From Thermoflexia bacterium (GTDB lineage Bacteria > Chloroflexota > Anaerolineae > B4-G1 > SLSP01): 20,264 nucleotides of DNA. Each line of letters begins with the position of its first letter. Positions within the stretch are counted from its first letter, which is position 1. The DNA lies in contig JAUWHU010000404.1 in assembly GCA_030605705.1 (NCBI GenBank), positions 1 through 20,264 on the forward strand. The letters run 5' to 3'. Under the pieces are notes generated by a model. The model made no database searches, was not told the origin of the DNA, and saw only the letters and a program-made list of their open reading frames with translations. Of the stretch, positions 7,416-14,163 are shown piece after piece. Position numbers and translations under genes: made by a program.

Positions 7416-8441
7416 CTACCCAGTCGGCGAGATTTCGTTGAGCTTGACCGGGCGGTTCTCCCGGTACGATTTCCAGGCCGCTAGGCCCATGACTACAGGG
7501 ATCCGCCCGTCAATGCCGGTCACAGGGGGTTTTTTATCCTGCTGAATACATTCGATGAAATCTTTTATCTCGGTTATATAAGAATCAATGTAGCGTTCTA
7601 TGAAGAAATTTGGCGGGAGATCTCTATGGACGTTCTGAGCATCGCTGATGACGGCAGTATTGGGATAATTATTATCGACGCTGACACACCCACCACTGCC
7701 AAAGACCTCAACCCGCTGATCGTAGCCGTAAACCGCCTGACGGCTGTTGTCAATCGTGCCTATGACGCCGCTTTTAAACCGCAGTGTAATAATCGCGGTA
7801 TCGATATCACCGGCCTTGCCGATGGCCGGATCAACCATTACACCCCCGGCAACGTAAATCTCTTCCACCTCATCTCCGATAAGATAACGAGCCATATCGA
7901 AGTCGTGGATGGTCATGTCCAGAAAGATACCGCCGGAGACCTTGATGTACTCGATCTGGGGCGGCTCTGGGTCGCGGCTGGTGATGCGCAGGAGGTGTGG
8001 TGCGCCGATTTCCCCAGTGGCCACCAACTCACGAGCACGTTTAAAGCTGGGGTCGAAGCGCCGGTTGAAACCTATCTGGAGCTTCACGCCGGCTCTCTCG
8101 ACCGCTTCCAGGGCAGTGTCGATCTTTTGCAGGTCGTGGTCGATCGGCTTTTCGCAGAAGATGTGCTTACCGGCTTCGGCTGCTTCCTCGATGAACCGGG
8201 CATGTGTGTCAGTGCTGGAGCAAATGACGACCGCCTCAATCTCTGGATCGTCCAGGATTTCCTGGTGGTTTGTGTAGGCCGAGGAGATTTGAAAGTCAAC
8301 AGCACATTTTTGGGCCGCTTCCAGGAAGATGTCTGCTACCGCCATCAGCTTCGCACGTGGGATGCGATGGGCCAACGTCTCGGCGTGCACCCGACCAATT
8401 CTACCCGCGCCAATGAGACCTACATTGGTTACTTTTGTCAT
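7416..8441 (-). CDS. iolG: myo-Inositol 2-dehydrogenase-like oxidoreductase (Gfo/Idh/MocA family)
   Basis: The start is placed at the ATG at 8441, giving 341 residues, because AAAGGGG lies about 6 bases upstream; the longer frame to 8468 adds nine unlikely residues. GLIGAGRIG (8-16) is the NAD-binding turn, CEKPID (96-101) holds the conserved Lys98, GFNRRFDP (124-131) is typical of the inositol branch, and DMTIHDFDMARY (175-186) supplies Asp175 and His179. These match the Lys-Asp-His catalytic set of B. subtilis IolG. It oxidises myo-inositol to scyllo-inosose with NAD, the first catabolic step. It is the first enzyme gene after the LacI regulator (59-base gap). A related cyclitol or sugar could also be the substrate, but iolM and iolN downstream support inositol. 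Confidence 0.87.
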   Translation of the reverse strand: MTKVTNVGLIGAGRIGRVHAETLAHRIPRAKLMAVADIFLEAAQKCAVDFQISSAYTNHQEILDDPEIEAVVICSSTDTHARFIEEAAEAGKHIFCEKPIDHDLQKIDTALEAVERAGVKLQIGFNRRFDPSFKRARELVATGEIGAPHLLRITSRDPEPPQIEYIKVSGGIFLDMTIHDFDMARYLIGDEVEEIYVAGGVMVDPAIGKAGDIDTAIITLRFKSGVIGTIDNSRQAVYGYDQRVEVFGSGGCVSVDNNYPNTAVISDAQNVHRDLPPNFFIERYIDSYITEIKDFIECIQQDKKPPVTGIDGRIPVVMGLAAWKSYRENRPVKLNEISPTG

Positions 8442-8500
8442 GGACAACCCCTTTCTCCAGGTCAACAAATAAGCAAACCGGCCGCGATGGGTCTATTTGC

Positions 8501-9511
8501 TTATGTTGATTCGCGCACCACCAACTCTCCCTCGACCATGATGTCGGTAAGACTGAGTTTGGCAGGGTCTTCAGCCTCCGTTAATTTCAGCGTCATTTCC
8601 ATCGCCAATCGCCCCATCTCTTGTTTGGGTTGGATGATCGTGGTCAATGGGGGGTAGACGAATGAAGCAAACGGGATGTCGTCAAAACCTACTACCGCCA
8701 AATCGCCGGGGATGGAGATGTTGGCTTCTTGAGCTGCTCGCAGAACGCCGATAGCCGTCATATCGTTGTAGCAGAAAACAGCGCTTGGGGGTTGGCGCAT
8801 TTCAATCAACGTCCGCAGTGCCCGTGTGCCACCTGTTGGTCTACCATCGCCTGGCACGACAAGTGTTGGGTCGTAGGGAATACTGTTTTTCCGCAGCGCC
8901 TGACGATATCCCGCCATGCGATCCGCGTCGGAGCTGTGATCGGCCGGGCCGGTGATGTAGGCAATTCGGCAGTGACCGATTTGAATGAGGTATTTCGTTG
9001 CTAGGTAACTGCCGTGGCGATTGTCCACCGTCACGGTGTAGGTGTAGTGACCGCTTTGCTCATTGTGGTTGTTGATAAGTACCACCGGGACGCCGATCCG
9101 TTCCAAGTGCTCCAGATAAAGCGCGCCGATTCGCGAGGAGGTGACGATGACTCCATCAACGCGCTTGACGCGCAGCATCTCCACCGCTGCGATCTCACGC
9201 TCCGGCTCAGAATTGGAGCTTGATAAGATGACCGTGTAGCCATTGTCATGGGCAGTGCTTTCTATTCCCTGAACCACCTCAGCGACAAAAGGGTCGGCGA
9301 TGGTGGTGACCACAACGCCGACCGTGTAACTGCGCCCTGTGACCAAACTGCGAGCCCGTGCGTCAGGGCAATAGCCCATCTCGCGAGCCAGGTCTTTAAT
9401 TCGAGTTTTAGTGTGCATGTTCACCAAGGGACTATCGCGCAGGGCACGGGATACCGTGGGATGTGAGACTCCGGCTGCTTTGGCGATGTCTTTAATGGAG
9501 ACTTTTCCCAT
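8501..9511 (-). CDS. LacI-family transcriptional regulator of the inositol operon
   Basis: This 336-residue LacI/GalR regulator has an N-terminal helix-turn-helix, VSIKDIAKAAGVSHPTVSRA (4-23), then the hinge helix region ARARSLVTGRSYTVGVVV and a periplasmic-binding-protein-like effector domain with VDGVIVTSSR, VVLINNHNE, AGYRQAL, PSAVFCYNDMTAIGVL and DLAVVGFDDIPFASFVYPPLTTI. It heads the catabolic operon, so it probably represses it and itself, released by inositol or a pathway intermediate. A perfect 14-base palindrome with a central CG sits at its presumed transcription start. T. maritima uses a ROK-type regulator for the equivalent cluster, as I recall, so the regulator differs. The ribosome binding site is weak (CAGG 8 bases before the ATG). 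Confidence 0.9.
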   Translation of the reverse strand: MGKVSIKDIAKAAGVSHPTVSRALRDSPLVNMHTKTRIKDLAREMGYCPDARARSLVTGRSYTVGVVVTTIADPFVAEVVQGIESTAHDNGYTVILSSSNSEPEREIAAVEMLRVKRVDGVIVTSSRIGALYLEHLERIGVPVVLINNHNEQSGHYTYTVTVDNRHGSYLATKYLIQIGHCRIAYITGPADHSSDADRMAGYRQALRKNSIPYDPTLVVPGDGRPTGGTRALRTLIEMRQPPSAVFCYNDMTAIGVLRAAQEANISIPGDLAVVGFDDIPFASFVYPPLTTIIQPKQEMGRLAMEMTLKLTEAEDPAKLSLTDIMVEGELVVREST

Positions 9512-9547
9512 GACTCAAACCTGATTGCCGCGCTATAGGTGAAATAT

Positions 9548-9561
9548 TGCACACGTGTGCA
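9548..9561. promoter_or_regulatory. Candidate LacI-family operator TGCACACGTGTGCA
   Basis: A perfect 14-base palindrome with a central CG, the shape usual for LacI/GalR operators, lies 37 bases upstream of the regulator start and directly downstream of the -10 box, where a bound repressor would block transcription. Autoregulation of the operon is inferred. Confidence 0.7.
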
Positions 9562-9562
9562 T

Positions 9563-9591
9563 AGTATATACTATTTCAAAACAATCGTCAA
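9563..9591 (-). promoter_or_regulatory. Sigma-70-type promoter of the lacI-iol operon
   Basis: On the minus strand TTGACG (9586-9591) and TATACT (9563-9568) each match 5 of 6 consensus bases and are exactly 17 bases apart. The presumed start falls inside the palindromic operator just downstream. This is the best promoter seen in the window and faces the lacI-iolG-iolM genes. Confidence 0.75.
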
Positions 9592-9790
9592 GATCAATGG
9601 CGAAAAAAGGCCATTCTGAGACGAGAAGATGTCTTCGGGAGAGGTGCACCCCGCCATTATCTCCCTTTAATATTTGCGTGCCATGCAGTCGGTTTTTGCA
9701 TCGCTCTGCACATCGCGAGCGAAGCAAGCTGTTGGGGGTTATATAAATGTCCTTCGACTTAAAATACGCTCTATTCACAAGCCGCGTCAA
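9592..9790. other. Non-coding stretch without recognised content
   Basis: About 200 bases upstream of the operon promoter. A 99-codon minus frame spans 9533-9832, but its protein resembles nothing and it crosses the promoter and operator, so it is not taken as a gene. I see no RNA gene or repeat here. Confidence 0.5.
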
Positions 9791-9893
9791 AGGGATTACC
9801 CCCTCCGGTCGGAATGACATAGACTTATTCATGTCATTCCGAGGAGGATCAGGTATTGCGCAGTGGCGCAGTGCCTGTCAACGAGGAATCCCT
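9791..9893. repeat. Long hairpin repeat, two inverted TGTCATTCCGA...AATCCCT units
   Basis: The inner stem CGGAATGACAT (9810-9820) pairs perfectly with ATGTCATTCCG (9831-9841) around a 10-base loop. After one more T-A pair and a 2-base bulge, CCTCC (9802-9806) pairs with GGAGG (9843-9847). The outer ends AGGGATT (9791-9797) and AATCCCT (9887-9893) are also inverted copies. Each arm reads outwards from TGTCATTCCGA to AATCCCT, so this looks like two diverged copies of one short palindromic repeat back to back. Similar strings are common in Chloroflexota and Bacteroidota genomes (memory, not searched). Confidence 0.65.
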
Positions 9894-9951
9894 AGGACGT
9901 AACTTGAATGAAGCCCTTCTCATTCAACTCAAAACCAATAGTGCTGTAAGC

Positions 9952-10248
9952 TTACTCATAACACCCCTCGCTTAGATCTTTCCATTTCGGATTGAGGGAT
10001 TCTTTGAGTGCTATTTTCTTCTTCCTACGCCGTGCCGTAATCTGCTTCTACATTGTCAATGTAGCTTGAACGTCCATTGTCACTTCATAATACAATAAAC
10101 GATTGACCTAATACCCGCTTGCAAAGCCTGGAATTAATTTCTGCTTATGCTCGAATACACGGCATTCCAAGCTATTAGTCACACCGATGTACAGAGTCCC
10201 CAAAAGACTCCCCATAATGTAAACATAATATTATTTCAAGAGGCACAT
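9952..10248 (-). pseudogene. GIY-YIG endonuclease-like pseudogene
   Basis: In one minus frame from an ATG at 10248 to a TAA at 9952-9954, the translation contains YYVYIMGSLLGTLYIGVTN, which is the GIY-YIG core (here YVY...YIG), then LECRVFEHKQKLIPGFASGY, VNRLLYYEVT, KQITARRRKKKIAL and ESLNPKWKDLSEG. This is the common small URI/UvrC-like GIY-YIG family of about 90-100 residues. Three in-frame stops break it: TAA at 10231-10233, TAG at 10108-10110 and TAG at 10048-10050 (the last where the family usually has E in ...REKQI). There is no frameshift, so the loss is recent. It is unrelated to inositol use and sits next to a palindromic repeat. Confidence 0.85.
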
Positions 10249-10294
10249 CCTTCGTCGATCGATTCATAGTTCCTACCATCTTAACCATCCTATC

Positions 10295-11548
10295 TTAATC
10301 AAACCAGCGCCGGAACCAATTGATCGCCAGTTGATTGTCGAAGACATGGCCTAATTCCTCTGGCTCAAGCAGCACTGTCCGACGGGACATGCCCAACAAC
10401 CGATACACTTGTCGCACAACCGCGAAGCTCTCCCGAGCCACGTGGCTGGTGGCCGGGTCACGCCGGCCATTGACGAACATGACCGGCCGTGGGGCGATGA
10501 GAGCGGCTACATCTCCCATTTCGGCGTAACTCAAGATGCCAGGGATGTCGTTACAGGGACAGTGATCTTCGTCTAAACATGTGACAATGTATTTTCCCAA
10601 ATAGCTGTTGATCATCGCCACCCGCACTCGTTCGTCGAGGGCTGCTGTATACATGGTCAACGCACCTCCGGCGCCGATGCCGGTGGCACCGATGCGCTCC
10701 GGGTCTACCTCCGACCTGGTGAGGAGGTAATCTATGGCTCGCATCCCGTCCTGAACTAGCAGCCCGTACCAGGTGCGGCCTACCAGCCGTGCAGCGGCGT
10801 CAATTTGCAGGTGGCCAACTGCCCCCAGCCAACCGAATCCGCGCAGTTCCATGGTCAACGTAACAAAGCCAGCACGGGCTAGTATCAATGCGTTAGCCTG
10901 CTGATATGAATCCCGCCGGCCAGCCGTCTGCTCGATAGTCCCGTGCCCTGGAAAGACAACTACTGCCGGCAGCGGTTTATCGACTTCTACGGGCCGAAAT
11001 AGGTAAACGGGCACGCTCAGCTCTTCCTCGGTGTGCAGCCAGATGAGTTCTCTCCACAGATCATCCACCTGCACGCGCTCTTCCGTTTCGGCCTTCAACT
11101 TTGCCTGATCAAACGGGTGCCATGGACGCTCACCAACACCCAGGAGTTCCCACAGTCGATCACGGAGTCCACCACGCCAGACCTCCCAATCATCGCGGGT
11201 CCCTCCCTGAAAGCGATAGGGCGGCGTGGTTATGACCGCATGGCGGATAGAGGCCATAAGAGCTGCGGCTCTCTCGTCGTCCTCTTGCAGCTCCCCGCCC
11301 AGCGCAATACTCTCTACCAGCCGGCCGCCTAGTTCGCCCAATCGTTCAATAGCTTTTTTAACCTGGCGAGTGGGCGATGGCTTTTCACCGAAGCGGCGGG
11401 CCAGGTCGGCGGCTGCCTCTTCAAACAAGACCCCCTCTCCATACCGCACCTGGAGTTCTTCTTGGTTGCGCCGTAACCAAAGATACAAGTCGGCCTCCGT
11501 ACGGTCGGGGAACTCTTTCAGGATGTTCTGCTGGCGGATGACTTGCAC
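10295..11548 (-). CDS. Alpha/beta hydrolase-like protein with a leading ParB-family tail; nucleophile Ser replaced by Gly
   Basis: The open frame starts at a GTG at 11548 (417 residues). Residues 1-55 (RQQNILKEFPDRTEADLYLW...) do not belong to a hydrolase: they continue the ParB-like gene upstream, in the same frame, after one TAG at 11567-11569. Residues about 110-417 form an alpha/beta hydrolase of the dienelactone hydrolase/acetyl xylan esterase type: VVVFPGHG (196-203, oxyanion region), LTMELRGFGW, RIGATGIGAGGA (285-296), VNGRRD (Asp364) and ELGHVF (His401). The nucleophile elbow G-x-S-x-G is G-I-G-A-G, so the Ser is Gly292 (GGC, one transition from AGC). The domain may be inactive or non-enzymatic. 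No good ribosome binding site precedes the GTG. A start at Met98 would give the hydrolase alone. Substrate unknown. Confidence 0.65.
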   Translation of the reverse strand: MQVIRQQNILKEFPDRTEADLYLWLRRNQEELQVRYGEGVLFEEAAADLARRFGEKPSPTRQVKKAIERLGELGGRLVESIALGGELQEDDERAAALMASIRHAVITTPPYRFQGGTRDDWEVWRGGLRDRLWELLGVGERPWHPFDQAKLKAETEERVQVDDLWRELIWLHTEEELSVPVYLFRPVEVDKPLPAVVVFPGHGTIEQTAGRRDSYQQANALILARAGFVTLTMELRGFGWLGAVGHLQIDAAARLVGRTWYGLLVQDGMRAIDYLLTRSEVDPERIGATGIGAGGALTMYTAALDERVRVAMINSYLGKYIVTCLDEDHCPCNDIPGILSYAEMGDVAALIAPRPVMFVNGRRDPATSHVARESFAVVRQVYRLLGMSRRTVLLEPEELGHVFDNQLAINWFRRWFD

Positions 11549-11566
11549 AATGGGGTTATAGTGCCT

Positions 11567-12229
11567 CTAGCACCATAACTCGACGGCTTCGCCGATGGGC
11601 ACTTCTTGCTTGTCGATCGTGGAAAGACTCTGTTGCAGCGCCTCAATCTCATACAGCAGATCCTCATACCCATCTGGCTGTGTGAGTTCGAGGTTCACAT
11701 TCGGGCAGATGCAATCGATTCGAGTATGCTCCAGAAACACGCCATAAGCAGCTTTTATCAGTAAATCGTTGATATCGGCGTCCGGCTCCAGGGGAATACG
11801 GGTCTCGTACTCCCATACGTAGGCCTGGATATAGGGGGCGTTGCTCCGCCGTGCCACAGAAACCCGATGGTTGCCATCGCGCACAAAATAGACATTGCCC
11901 ACCTTGTATAGTTCTACCGGCGGAACACCCCCGCCTACATTCACAAGCTGGTAGATTTTCCTCCACCGCTCTTCGAGTTCGTCATGCCGTGGTAAAAAAC
12001 CGCGTGTGAAATTCTGATACCTCCCCACGCTACCTACAATGCTATCCAACGGCACATCTTGCAACCCCAGATAGCGCCGGTCGCGCAATTGCAGGCGCTC
12101 TCTTACCCCCTCAAAGGGCAACAAGTCCACCGGGTGTTGACGGATGACGGCAAGGACGTCCTGAACAAATGCCGCGCACCTAGCCCGTTTCCAATCACGG
12201 CCGGTCTGGATTGAGTACGTTTCATCCAT
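11567..12229 (-). CDS. ParB-like (ParB/sulfiredoxin-fold) protein, C terminus cut off by an amber codon
   Basis: This 220-residue frame has a ParB/Srx-type core: GRYQNFTRGFLP (69-80), PPVELYKVGNVYFVRDGNHR (103-122) and VSVARRSNAPYIQAYV. In the family I recall from Chloroflexota, the domain runs on through ...EAV.SWYD.VY.PVVEVIREQNILREFPGRTEADLYLW. Here EAVELWC is followed by TAG and then, in frame, RHYNPIVQVIRQQNILKEF and the hydrolase. So the gene is either truncated by a nonsense mutation or is read through. Function of the family is unclear; a regulatory or nucleotide-dependent role is only suggested by the fold. It starts 8 bases below the second GDPD gene and is in the same operon. Confidence 0.65.
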   Translation of the reverse strand: MDETYSIQTGRDWKRARCAAFVQDVLAVIRQHPVDLLPFEGVRERLQLRDRRYLGLQDVPLDSIVGSVGRYQNFTRGFLPRHDELEERWRKIYQLVNVGGGVPPVELYKVGNVYFVRDGNHRVSVARRSNAPYIQAYVWEYETRIPLEPDADINDLLIKAAYGVFLEHTRIDCICPNVNLELTQPDGYEDLLYEIEALQQSLSTIDKQEVPIGEAVELWC

Positions 12230-12237
12230 AGATGTTC

Positions 12238-13146
12238 TCAGAAAAGGGCATGATTGTTCAGAGCAGCTGCCATAGCCGGGGCGTTGGTGGTGGTGATTCT
12301 GTCAACGCCAGCGGCGCTTAGGCGCTGTGCCATGACGATATGCTCTGATCGATCCGGGTCGAGTGTCCATGCATCCACCTTCGCTCCACGCTCGTGCAGG
12401 TCTGCAATCCAATCAAAACCATCGTTGAATGCATGGTCGAGTGTAACAGCCGGAATATACCAGATGGCATCGCTTGGTGCCTGCAACCACAGTGCTTCGG
12501 CCCTGGCGGCCAAATACTCGGCCGGCTTCCCCCAACGACGACTCGCCAGCGGGTGATCATCCCAATAGCCGTACTCACCCAAACGGAAGGGAGGGATCTG
12601 AGGATCTCGTTCCCCGGCCTTTCCCACATTGAGGTAAAGCATTGGGTCGAAGCCCAATGGAATATCGCCATCCAAGGAGCGCAAGCGGCGCACGGCCCAA
12701 TCGGCGGGGCTGGTCACCCGAATCCGTTCTTTAACCGGCTCCACCACCCGCAGCAAACTCATAAGCAAATGATCAGTGTATCGGGCATGAGATTTGAGAT
12801 CGAGTTGCAATTCAACCGGGTTGGGGTGGTTGCGCAACAATTCCAGTGCCTGACTGAGCAAACCAACCGGCTCGGCGTTTTCGCACCCGGCGCGGGTGTA
12901 ATGCAGACGGCTCACTTCGGAGGCCGTCTGGGCGGCGACGAGGCCGGAGCCATCGGTTCCGTCCTCCAAACGTTGGTTGTGAAAGAGCAGGAAGTCACCA
13001 TCGGCGAGGGGAGAAATATCCACTTCGATCACTCGCGCGCCAGCTTCCAGACATACGCGGATAGCCTGCAAGGAACTCGGCTGATAATTGTGCCCTCGTT
13101 TCGCCGCGTGATGGACCAGCAATAGTGAATGCACGCAGTTATCCAT
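12238..13146 (-). CDS. Divergent glycerophosphodiester phosphodiesterase family protein
   Basis: This 302-residue GDPD-type TIM barrel has EVDISPLADGDFLLFHN (41-57), giving the metal-binding Glu41 and Asp43 and His56 of the fold. The opening VHHAAKRGHN (11-20) replaces the usual AHRG, and QPSSLQAI replaces ENT-x-x-A, so the catalytic entrance is altered; His12 or His13 may stand in. LQLDLKSH occupies the place of the usual EIK. No signal peptide is clear, so location is uncertain. Its ATG overlaps the lipoprotein gene end by 8 bases, and the ParB-like gene follows after 8 bases. It may act on a phosphodiester different from that of the canonical GDPD at 15057-15773, or on a lipid headgroup such as glycerophosphoinositol (inferred from context). 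Confidence 0.8.
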   Translation of the reverse strand: MDNCVHSLLLVHHAAKRGHNYQPSSLQAIRVCLEAGARVIEVDISPLADGDFLLFHNQRLEDGTDGSGLVAAQTASEVSRLHYTRAGCENAEPVGLLSQALELLRNHPNPVELQLDLKSHARYTDHLLMSLLRVVEPVKERIRVTSPADWAVRRLRSLDGDIPLGFDPMLYLNVGKAGERDPQIPPFRLGEYGYWDDHPLASRRWGKPAEYLAARAEALWLQAPSDAIWYIPAVTLDHAFNDGFDWIADLHERGAKVDAWTLDPDRSEHIVMAQRLSAAGVDRITTTNAPAMAAALNNHALF

Positions 13147-14161
13147 TCAGGTTATTCTCCGGGAGCAATCCCAAGTCGACCAAGTAGGGATTGAAGATGT
13201 AAATCGTGGAAAATTCACCATTAAAGCGGGCATGATAGAGCAGAGCTTTAGCCGGGTCCAGAAACCAATCACCGCGCGTCAGCACCTCCCCCGTCGTCTG
13301 GTAGTATCCCCACGGTGTATTGGCCTTATCCTTGGAGAAATCATCCCCGTCGATGGCCTTGGGCAACAACTCACCCCGATACACGAACGGGCCATCGAAT
13401 GTCCTGCCGTCACCGACATCATCCCTGCGGGTCCATAGTGTCGGATAAATCGGCGCCAATTGGTAAGAGACATGCTCATCATCCACACCCTGCGGCGCCT
13501 TGGCTTCCTCTCCCAGTCGGTAGATCACCACACCACCGCGAAAGAGGATGGGGTCGATGAGAGAACCCGTTCCTCTGTGGCCATAGATGCCATGGCCGAG
13601 GGCCTCAACATAGACCACAGGGTGATCTCCTTCCAGTGTAGCCACCCCCGTGACGTCGAGAAAGTTTCCGCCTACTGAGTTATCGAAGATGTACAGGTAG
13701 ATGGCGTTGTGCGCTAGCGTTTCGAGCGCCTTCGGTTTGCCGAAGCTCGTACCGTTTTTCTCTACCGTCAACTGGATAGATTCCAGGTCATTTTCGTGGC
13801 ACCCCCCGCTGGTGTGACAGTCCTCGTAAGTGTAATCCCGGGGGTGAAACAGGGAGTAGAAGAGGAACCAATGGCTCTCCGATTCGATGACCGAATAATA
13901 GACATAAGCCGAGAGATCACCCGTGGGCTGGTTTTCCCAATTATTATTGCCGACCCAGTCGCCATCGAAGTTTGCCGCGGTGATGTAATCCTGATCCGAG
14001 ATAGCACCTTGCCGGATGACCGGCGCATAGTGGCGAGCCAATTCATCGTGGCTGGCTGGCGCACCTAACGGACCCGGAGTCACACGAAGCGGCTCCGTTA
14101 CACCACAGGCGGACAGACCCCACAAGCAAATTATGAGCGGCAAGTATGTCAATTTCCCCAT
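13139..14161 (-). CDS. Putative lipoprotein of unknown function
   Basis: The 340-residue product begins with a lipoprotein signal: basic MGK, a hydrophobic run, and lipobox LSAC with Cys19 as the lipidated residue, so it should be anchored on the outer face of the membrane. The body is rich in Asp, Trp, Tyr and His: NFDGDWVGNNNWEN (65-78), SHWFLFYSLFHPRDYTYEDC (96-115), HENDLESIQL (122-131) and GHGIYGHRG. The H-E-x-D-x-E pattern loosely recalls Vps62-like domains, but I do not recognise the family with confidence and assign no function. It starts 2 bases after the kinase stop and overlaps the GDPD start by 8 bases, so it is co-translated with inositol-lipid type functions. An extracytoplasmic role with phosphodiester or glycan substrates is speculative. 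Confidence 0.7.
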   Translation of the reverse strand: MGKLTYLPLIICLWGLSACGVTEPLRVTPGPLGAPASHDELARHYAPVIRQGAISDQDYITAANFDGDWVGNNNWENQPTGDLSAYVYYSVIESESHWFLFYSLFHPRDYTYEDCHTSGGCHENDLESIQLTVEKNGTSFGKPKALETLAHNAIYLYIFDNSVGGNFLDVTGVATLEGDHPVVYVEALGHGIYGHRGTGSLIDPILFRGGVVIYRLGEEAKAPQGVDDEHVSYQLAPIYPTLWTRRDDVGDGRTFDGPFVYRGELLPKAIDGDDFSKDKANTPWGYYQTTGEVLTRGDWFLDPAKALLYHARFNGEFSTIYIFNPYLVDLGLLPENNLNG

Positions 14162-14163
14162 AG

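Noticed and set aside
7626..8657. Long plus-strand frame of 343 codons opposite iolG
   Set aside because: It is the antisense of a strongly supported Gfo/Idh/MocA gene, its translation resembles no family, and all other genes are on the minus strand.
9533..9832. Minus frame of 99 codons upstream of the LacI-type gene
   Set aside because: It runs through the promoter and operator and one arm of the hairpin repeat, and its product resembles nothing.
11567..11569. Pyrrolysine or programmed readthrough at the amber codon
   Set aside because: No PYL-like stem-loop or supporting genes are visible in the window; nonsense mutation or sequence error is simpler. Kept only as an alternative in the finding.
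12394..13125. Plus-strand frame of 243 codons opposite the divergent GDPD
   Set aside because: Shadow of the GDPD frame, no recognisable domain and no ribosome binding site.
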